Positions 6,153 through 10,468 of a DNA stretch of 10,468 nt are shown here, one piece after another (within the stretch, counting starts at the first letter, position 1; every line of letters begins with the position of its first letter). The position numbers and the translations under genes were made by a program. The notes under the pieces are model-generated. The model worked only from the letters and a program-made list of their open reading frames with translations, ran no database searches and was not told the DNA's origin. This DNA is from JBCBEX01 sp039177895 (GTDB lineage Bacteria > Bacteroidota > Rhodothermia > Rhodothermales > Rubricoccaceae): NCBI GenBank assembly GCA_039177895.1, contig JBCDFO010000146.1, forward strand, positions 1 to 10,468, read 5' to 3'.

Positions 6153-6296
6153 TCACTGGTCCTGCTGAGTTCGATACTGTGCGAGGAAGCGCGCCGCCAG
6201 CGCGCCCGCCAGAAGCGCAGTCGGGATGTCGCGAGAGATGACGGCACAGACGCCCAGTGTCGCGAAGAGCGCAGCGAGGTAGGGCGGGTGAAACAT
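6153..6296 (-). CDS. Small hydrophobic 47-aa protein coupled to portal
   Basis: The ATG at 6296-6294 shares one base with the portal TGA (TGATG), a typical translational coupling. The 47-residue product starts MFHPPYLAALFATLGVCAVI and ends YRTQQDQ. Residues about 6-20 and 26-39 are hydrophobic and separated by the polar turn SRDIP, so it could be a one- or two-pass membrane peptide with a charged tail. It fills most of the otherwise unexplained 200-bp gap between portal and protease genes. No family is recognised. Small membrane proteins in phages include holin-like and superinfection-exclusion proteins, but nothing here shows such a role. Its short length is the main reason for doubt. Confidence 0.55.
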   Translation of the reverse strand: MFHPPYLAALFATLGVCAVISRDIPTALLAGALAARFLAQYRTQQDQ

Positions 6297-7768
6297 CACA
6301 GCACCCCATGCTCGGCGAGGTAGTCCGCCGCCGCGCCCGTGTAGCGCGGCGCACCCGTCTCGTCGAACAGCGCCTCCGCGTTGGCGATGACCGTGGACGC
6401 AGCTTCGGCTTCCTCGCTGCGGAGTTGGGCATAGGCCATGTCGTCCACAATGCTTACGACATCGAACCCGATGTCGTAGCGCCCAATCTGCCTGGCCTCA
6501 CCGCGCAGCGTGAGGAGTAGATCAAGTACCGCCTTCGCGACGGCGCGCTTTTTTTGGTTGCGCTTTCGGGCGGCGACGCCTGCGAGGATCGTCTGGTTGG
6601 TCGAGAGCGCGCCGCCGATGCCGTCGCCCGAGCGCTCCAAGCTGGGGTACATCCACGCGGGCGTGTCCGAGCGCTCGACGATGTAGGACCCGAATGTGCT
6701 CGCGTGCTCGCGAAAGAAGCGGGCCATGGACTGATCCACAGAGCCCAGTACCTCGCTCTTGATGTCGGCGTTGAACGCCTCGGCGTAGGCATCGGCGGCG
6801 TAGCCGAGCCTGCGCGCCTGCATGGCTTCGTCAATGGCGGCCTTGGTCGAGACAAGCGCGGTGGTTACCTCAACCGCGCTGTCGCCCTCGCCTACGCTCG
6901 TCACGTCGGGAGCCTGGTCGTTTTCACCGAGGGTGTACGCGAGCGTCGTGAGGAGGGTCGGGTCGCCGAAGCGCCACCACCCCTGCACCACCGACTGGTA
7001 CATGCGCATGAGCACCTCGCCCGCCTGCACGAGGCTCCACGCGAGCGGACGCGGCCACGGCTGCTCGGCATCGGGCACGAAGGCCAGCGTCTGTATGGTC
7101 GGCCCGTCTAGGACCACCTGGCCTCGACTGTCCGTCTGGACGAGTTGGCGCATGTCGCGCTCCTGGCCCTGGGCTGCCGGGATGCAGCGCAGCCCGAGCG
7201 TGCGCGGGCACGGGACGAGGAGTCGCGCGATGTCGCGAGCATCGTCGGTAAGGAGCGCTTCGCCTGCGGCGAGGCCGTATTCGTCAGTGGCAGAGGCGAG
7301 CGTGTCGATGTAGTCAGCCAGGCCACAGAGGGGACCACCGTCGATCCCTGCGTCCACGTAGCCGACCGGGACTGCCTCCGCCCACTCGGTGAGCATGGCC
7401 GCGAGGCCGTCGTCGTCGGACGTGATGACGAGCGATCCTTCGAGCTGCCGTCGGTTGTGGATCGCGCTGTCGAGCGTCGGCAGGTAAACCCGGAGCGCGT
7501 GGTAGACCGCGAGCTGCACCTGGTGGGCGAGGCCATCGCCGGGGCGACGCTCCGCCAGCGCCAGGATGGGGTGCCGGTGCTGCTGCTGGAGTCCAGCGAT
7601 GGTCGCGCTCTGGCTGGGCGTCGTGCTCAGCTGAACGCCCAGGCTCCGCGCGGCGTGCATGCGCATACCAGCGGTACGCCGCTCGGCGGCACGCTCGGCG
7701 AGGCGGTCCCCACTTCGGGAAGACGGGAATACACGGGCGGCGAGGCTGCTCAGGTCGAATCGGGCCAT
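6296..7768 (-). CDS. Portal protein
   Basis: A 490-residue protein lying between the large terminase and the protease/scaffold genes, the fixed place of the portal, the dodecameric ring through which DNA enters the head. The length is normal for the family. It has the mixed alpha/beta make-up of portals: early helices (about 80-105, LAHQVQLAVYHALRVYLPTL), then HNRRQLEGSLVITSDDD (about 104-120). Strand-rich middle parts lead to TIQTLAFVPDAEQPWPRPLA (about 224-243), followed by LVQAGEVLMRMYQSVVQGWW, resembling the helix region before the portal clip. Long helices run from 310 to the end. A run of seven A bases encodes the Gln-Lys-Lys at 405-407. No Shine-Dalgarno sequence precedes the ATG; 98 bp separate it from the terminase stop, with no further gene seen there. 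Confidence 0.75.
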   Translation of the reverse strand: MARFDLSSLAARVFPSSRSGDRLAERAAERRTAGMRMHAARSLGVQLSTTPSQSATIAGLQQQHRHPILALAERRPGDGLAHQVQLAVYHALRVYLPTLDSAIHNRRQLEGSLVITSDDDGLAAMLTEWAEAVPVGYVDAGIDGGPLCGLADYIDTLASATDEYGLAAGEALLTDDARDIARLLVPCPRTLGLRCIPAAQGQERDMRQLVQTDSRGQVVLDGPTIQTLAFVPDAEQPWPRPLAWSLVQAGEVLMRMYQSVVQGWWRFGDPTLLTTLAYTLGENDQAPDVTSVGEGDSAVEVTTALVSTKAAIDEAMQARRLGYAADAYAEAFNADIKSEVLGSVDQSMARFFREHASTFGSYIVERSDTPAWMYPSLERSGDGIGGALSTNQTILAGVAARKRNQKKRAVAKAVLDLLLTLRGEARQIGRYDIGFDVVSIVDDMAYAQLRSEEAEAASTVIANAEALFDETGAPRYTGAAADYLAEHGVL

Positions 7769-7866
7769 GCGGGAAAAGTCCGACCCTTATGCCCCGGCGC
7801 CAGTGACGGGGTGCCGTTCTGGGTGCTGATGCGTCCCGGTGCTCTGCTATCGTGATCAGGGCTGGG

Positions 7867-9183
7867 CTACTGGCCCCGGCGGCCGACGAGGCCGCCGCCG
7901 CCGGGTAGCTTGCGCTTGACGAGGAGATCGGTGAGCGCCCACACGAGCGCGTCCATGCGGTTGGGCGACCAATCGCACGTGTCGGGATCCCACTCGCACA
8001 TCTCGTCCTCGAGCTTCGAGAAGGCACCGACGTGATGGACGCGGCCCTGCTCGTAGAGCGCAGCCACCGGTTCGGCCCGCCGCTGCTTTCCCCGGCTGGC
8101 AGTGACCATTCGGACGGGCAGCGAGGCGCGGACGGTGTGGAGCGTGTGCTTCACCATGTCGCCGCCGAAGTTGCGCTCCGCCACAACACGGTCGGCTTCC
8201 GCGCGGTCGTACGCAGAGACGGCGGCCTTCCCCCATGCTGAAGGCGATCCACTGAGCGAGCGGTCGGCGGTCACGTAGTAGTGGCCATCTGTGCCGACGC
8301 CCGCGACGACGATACCGACCTCGTCGTCGCCGCCAGACGGGTCCACGGCGACGACGACGCGGCGCAGCGCCGGAGCGTCGCCCACCCGGCAGCGGTGCTC
8401 GTCGATGAGGTCATGGGTCCAAAGTGCCCCGGGGTTGTCCGTCAGGAGTTCCGCGTGCAGTTCCTGCCGTCCGAGGCGCGTCCCCTCGTACTTGGCGATG
8501 ACGCGCTCGCGAAATCGGTCGGAGAGGTTGGCCGCGTTGTCGTACGTTGAGCCGGAGGTGGTGACGCAGTCGTCGTCGTCCACGAGGCTCTTGATGAGCC
8601 GCGTCGGTCGGGGTGTCGTCGTCGCGCAGCAACGAGGGTCGTCGGAGAGGCGTAGGCCCATCTCCATGTTGTCCCAAGCGTCCACGGCGTAGCGCCACTT
8701 CGCCGGTTCGTCTGCCCAGACTGTAGCGTGCTGGGGTCCGCGCAGCTGGTCGGGCTTATCGCCTGAGAAGGTGGTTGCCGTCACTCCGTTGGGCCACGTC
8801 AGCCGCCGCTTAGACGGCTCGTAGGTGGGCATGAAATCCGGCGGTGAGCACTTGAGGATCGACGAATCACCGATCTCTACCATCACGTCGCGCACGTCGG
8901 CCGCCGTCTCGCCGATGAGCGCGATGGGGCCAAGCCCTGCGCGAGCACGCTCGATCACCCACTCAGCTCCGGCCCGGGTCTTCCCGAAACCGCGCCCTGC
9001 AAGGATGAGCCACACGAACCAATCACCTTCGGGAGCGCGCTGGTTGGCGCGGGCCCAGAAGTGCCAGTCATGCTGAAGGGCGACAATCTCCTCGTCGGAC
9101 AGGGACTCAAGGAACGCCGCCTGTTCAGTTGGTGGCAGCGATGCGAGCGAGCTTGCGCTGTATGTCGGTTCGGATATGCTCAA
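7867..9183 (-). CDS. Terminase large subunit (COG5323/GTA-like)
   Basis: A 438-residue DNA packaging motor and nuclease. The ATPase domain has Walker A LAGRGFGKTRAG (about 61-72), Walker B with the catalytic acid ATVWADEP (about 153-160, Glu159) and a coupling motif CATTTPRPT (about 186-194). The RNase H-like nuclease domain has the expected acidic residues in VAVDPSGG (Asp281), VVAERNFGGD (Glu336) and RMDALVWAL (Asp411). Phrases such as WFVWLILAGRGFGKTRAGAE and RAEPVAALYEQGRVHHVG are typical of the clade that includes alphaproteobacterial GTA gp2-type terminases. The only start giving full length is TTG at 9183, which overlaps the small-subunit gene by 59 bp; the next ATG would remove Walker A. 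All catalytic motifs are intact. Confidence 0.95.
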   Translation of the reverse strand: MSISEPTYSASSLASLPPTEQAAFLESLSDEEIVALQHDWHFWARANQRAPEGDWFVWLILAGRGFGKTRAGAEWVIERARAGLGPIALIGETAADVRDVMVEIGDSSILKCSPPDFMPTYEPSKRRLTWPNGVTATTFSGDKPDQLRGPQHATVWADEPAKWRYAVDAWDNMEMGLRLSDDPRCCATTTPRPTRLIKSLVDDDDCVTTSGSTYDNAANLSDRFRERVIAKYEGTRLGRQELHAELLTDNPGALWTHDLIDEHRCRVGDAPALRRVVVAVDPSGGDDEVGIVVAGVGTDGHYYVTADRSLSGSPSAWGKAAVSAYDRAEADRVVAERNFGGDMVKHTLHTVRASLPVRMVTASRGKQRRAEPVAALYEQGRVHHVGAFSKLEDEMCEWDPDTCDWSPNRMDALVWALTDLLVKRKLPGGGGLVGRRGQ

Positions 9184-9553
9184 CAGACCGGGTCTCGGTG
9201 ATCTCGGTGGACTCGCCGCGAAGGAGCCGAGCCTTGTCGACAGCGATGCCGATGGCCGTCGCTACGTCCTTCACGTTGCCGACGCGGCGCTCTGGCTTCG
9301 CGAGGTCATTGATCAGGTCATGGGCGAGGGCTTCGAGTCGGTCGGCGAGCCCTGCTTTTTTTTCGTGGCGCAGTTGCGCCGGGGCGGCTCGATCCCGGTC
9401 TTCGTCCCACCGCCGGATGGTGCCCCTGGGGATGCCTGTCTGCCTCGACGTCGCGGTGTACCCGCCTTCGCCATTCTGGTCACGGTTGGCGTCAAGCGCA
9501 GCGAGTGCTTCTGCTCGCTGCTCATCGCTGTAGTGTCGGCGTGGCATACTCAT
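9125..9553 (-). CDS. Probable terminase small subunit
   Basis: A 142-residue protein with a homeodomain-like helix-turn-helix at about 8-50 (YSDEQRAEALAALDANRDQN, then GIPRGTIRRWDED), a helical middle (about 65-85) and VKDVATAIGIAVDKARLLRG at about 94-113, a stretch often seen in small terminases near the oligomerisation region. Small subunits bind the packaging site and load the large subunit. ATG overlaps the preceding TGA as ATGA; a second ATG at 9547 is two codons later. The gene end overlaps the large terminase by 59 bp. An A8 run (T 9356-9363 on the plus strand) lies right after the HTH domain. A phage-encoded transcription regulator is the alternative, made less likely by the position. 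Confidence 0.8.
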   Translation of the reverse strand: MSMPRRHYSDEQRAEALAALDANRDQNGEGGYTATSRQTGIPRGTIRRWDEDRDRAAPAQLRHEKKAGLADRLEALAHDLINDLAKPERRVGNVKDVATAIGIAVDKARLLRGESTEITETRSVEHIRTDIQRKLARIAATN

Positions 9554-10197
9554 GCAGGCTGGCTACACACCTGGTCCGCAAAGCGTAGCCAGTGGACGTC
9601 GGTGTAGACGAAAAGCTGGTCTCCACTGGCTCGCGCTGCGATGAGTCCGACGCGGTGGGCGGCGCGCACGTCATCCGCCGTGATGCGAGCCCTCCCGGGG
9701 CCGCTCTGGTTGCCCCGTCGTCGAGGCACGTTCAGGAGCCTGAAGCGATGCCAGCGCGCGTAGCGCAGGGCAAAGGCGTCGAGGTCTTCGGAGCCGTCGC
9801 CTGTGAGCGGCAGTCGTCCGCCGTCGGTTGTTGGGAGGACCCCACTCTCTATCGCGCGGAGCACGACCTTCTCGCCGAGACCGAGCAGGCGCGCGCAGGT
9901 TTTGGGCGCGATGGTGATGCCCGTCGCCATGACGGTGCGCGGGCGGCCGTGCGGGTCGGCGCTTGTAATGAGAAGATGTTGCTCCAGTCGAACGCCCTCG
10001 CTCAGGAGCCGCCGCAGCCGCGTTATCTCGGCCGCGGTGTTGACGGGTACGTCCTCGATGCCGGTGTGGAGCGTGATGGCGTTTTGCAAAGCCGTCACCG
10101 ACGTGATGGGGCGGCTGAAACGGTGCAGCACAGGACGGTCGCCCATGGAGGGCGGAGGGCGCGAGGCGGGCTGCAGAACGTAGACCGAGCGCGTCAT
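9550..10197 (-). CDS. Helix-turn-helix protein, excisionase/MerR-like domain
   Basis: A 215-residue protein, the first gene of the cluster. Residues about 94-140 (ITIAPKTCARLLGLGEKVVL, then RAIESGVLPTTDGGRLPL) match the pattern of an excisionase-type or MerR-type winged helix: an A..LG... helix, a V...I..G.LP... recognition helix and wing. Residues about 51-75 are helical (NTAAEITRLRRLLSEGVRLE), possibly for dimerisation. The region after 140 is Arg-rich and helical. It lies just upstream of the small terminase with an ATGA overlap, so it could bind the packaging site or regulate the late genes; excisionase activity is also possible because it lies next to the attachment-site-like sequence. 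No family was identified with certainty. Confidence 0.55.
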   Translation of the reverse strand: MTRSVYVLQPASRPPPSMGDRPVLHRFSRPITSVTALQNAITLHTGIEDVPVNTAAEITRLRRLLSEGVRLEQHLLITSADPHGRPRTVMATGITIAPKTCARLLGLGEKVVLRAIESGVLPTTDGGRLPLTGDGSEDLDAFALRYARWHRFRLLNVPRRRGNQSGPGRARITADDVRAAHRVGLIAARASGDQLFVYTDVHWLRFADQVCSQPA

Positions 10198-10326
10198 GCA
10201 GGCGCAGGCGGGACAACAGAGACTCCAGACAAGCCAAGTTAGAGTTTCAGGGACCCGTTAGCCGAGTCAGAAACCCTACGCCGCAATGATGTTGTGATTT
10301 TAGGCCATATGCGCGGGTTTTCCTGA
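10198..10326. other. Intergenic leader of late gene cluster
   Basis: This 129-bp stretch has no open reading frame of note. Its AT content is higher than in the genes, and it must hold whatever promotes the leftward cluster if that starts here. No clear sigma-70 or Bacteroidota-type promoter can be named: TTGCGG followed after 17 bp by GGCTAA on the minus strand is only a weak candidate. Confidence 0.35.
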
Positions 10327-10351
10327 GCGGGTTCGACTCCCGGCATCTCCA
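10327..10351 (+). other. tRNA/tmRNA 3'-end fragment, probable attachment site
   Basis: The sequence GCGGG-TTCGACT-CCCGG is a T-arm with the universal TTCRANY loop, followed by a 7-base acceptor strand CATCTCC and the discriminator A at 10351. No matching 5' half (expected start GGAGATG or GGGGATG) is found upstream, so this is only the 3' end. The T-stem has a G-G mismatch at its outer pair, as expected if identity with the real gene begins one base inside. Integrases often use tRNA and tmRNA 3' ends, so this is best read as attP or attR. GACTCCC is common in tmRNA, but the tRNA type cannot be fixed. CCA is not encoded. Confidence 0.6.
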
Positions 10352-10354
10352 CAC

Positions 10355-10399
10355 AAAAGTGCCCTATTTCGCCCAAAATAGCTGAAATAGGGCACTTTT
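10355..10399. terminator. Strong symmetrical intrinsic terminator
   Basis: AAAAGTGCCCTATTT (10355-10369) and AAATAGGGCACTTTT (10385-10399) are perfect 15-bp inverted repeats with a 15-base loop. The stem ends in T4 on either strand, so it can stop transcripts from both sides. It would separate the late cluster from the right-hand flank and could be the natural terminator of the tRNA/tmRNA gene whose end lies 4 bp upstream. A second AAATAG copy in the loop (10376-10381) allows an alternative small hairpin with CTATTT at 10364-10369. Confidence 0.8.
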
Positions 10400-10402
10400 C
10401 GT

Positions 10403-10468
10403 TTAGGCACTGCCGGAAACACTGCGGTTTTTGTCGACCTGCGCTTGCGCTTGGGGTGCTAAGCCGCC
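10403..10468 (-). CDS. Possible C-terminal end of a protein (cut by window edge)
   Basis: From the right edge, 21 codons run open on the minus strand and end with TAA at 10403-10405, just before the terminator. The residues GGLAPQAQAQVDKNRSVSGSA are polar and unrecognised. The placing of a stop codon right before a terminator suggests the end of a real gene, either the phage integrase (if the sequence here is attP) or a host gene (if it is attR). With so few codons this could be chance. Confidence 0.25.
   Translation of the reverse strand, partial: GGLAPQAQAQVDKNRSVSGSA

Noticed and set aside
6095..6247. Upstream extension of the protease gene to 6247
   Set aside because: The added 51 residues are Arg-rich, overlap most of the small portal-coupled ORF in another frame and lack a domain, whereas ATG 6094 has a GGAG at good spacing.
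7145..7855. Plus-strand open frame of 236 codons over the portal gene
   Set aside because: It is antisense to the portal and the composition is that of a shadow frame; no domain is seen.
7769..7866. Small gene in the gap between TerL and portal
   Set aside because: No ATG, GTG or TTG frame of meaningful length with a plausible product was found in this 98-bp gap.
9128..9134. Another CACCAAC at the end of the small terminase gene
   Set aside because: It lies inside the TerS/TerL overlap, downstream of the TerL start and not before any start codon, and the flanking bases do not match the other three copies.
10261..10351. Complete tRNA ending at 10351
   Set aside because: No 5' acceptor strand, D-arm or anticodon arm can be folded upstream with the required pairing to CATCTCC; only the T-arm and acceptor end are present.

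Overview
The window is part of the virion gene cluster of a tailed dsDNA phage or prophage with an HK97-type head and probably a long tail. The DNA is GC-rich. Every convincing protein gene lies on the minus strand, so transcription runs from the right end (about 10.2 kb) to the left edge. The layout is compact, with ATGA and TGATG stop/start overlaps and gaps of 2-60 bp. The host cannot be named from this window. Shine-Dalgarno-like sequences are visible before only a few genes, and the tRNA-like 3' end at 10.35 kb is not followed by an encoded CCA; both would fit a GC-rich Bacteroidota-like host but do not prove it.

In transcription order: (a) Right end, 10468-10198: a possible C-terminal codon run at the edge, a strong symmetrical terminator, and a copy of the T-arm plus acceptor end of a tRNA or tmRNA gene, read as a phage attachment site. 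(b) Packaging, 10197-7867: an excisionase/MerR-like helix-turn-helix protein, a small terminase, and a large terminase with complete ATPase and nuclease motifs that resembles the gene transfer agent (GTA)/COG5323 clade. (c) Head, 7768-3318: portal, a newly noted 47-aa hydrophobic protein, a serine prohead protease fused to a scaffold (with a probable nested scaffold start), a DUF2190-like decoration protein, and the major capsid protein. (d) Connector and tail, 3312-1: head-tail connector, HK97 gp10-like protein, tail-terminator-like protein, a small unknown protein, tail tube candidate, tail assembly chaperone candidate, and the first 77 residues of a probable tape measure protein cut off by the window edge.

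The genes act as one assembly line. TerS/TerL cut and pump DNA through the portal. Scaffold and protease build and mature the prohead from capsid protein, the decoration protein stabilises it, and the connector, gp10-like and terminator proteins join it to a tail made from tube protein, chaperone and tape measure. Head-gene functions rest on motifs plus gene order; most tail-gene functions rest mainly on gene order.

The most interesting signals are (1) a nested scaffold start inside the protease gene, (2) a near-identical CACCAAC leader element before three genes expected to be highly expressed (scaffold, major capsid, tail tube), (3) the tRNA/tmRNA-end attachment site beside a symmetrical terminator, (4) a small membrane-type ORF translationally coupled to the portal, and (5) A7/A8 runs in the portal and TerS genes that could be slippage sites. 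I saw no defence system, CRISPR array, transposon or complete RNA gene.
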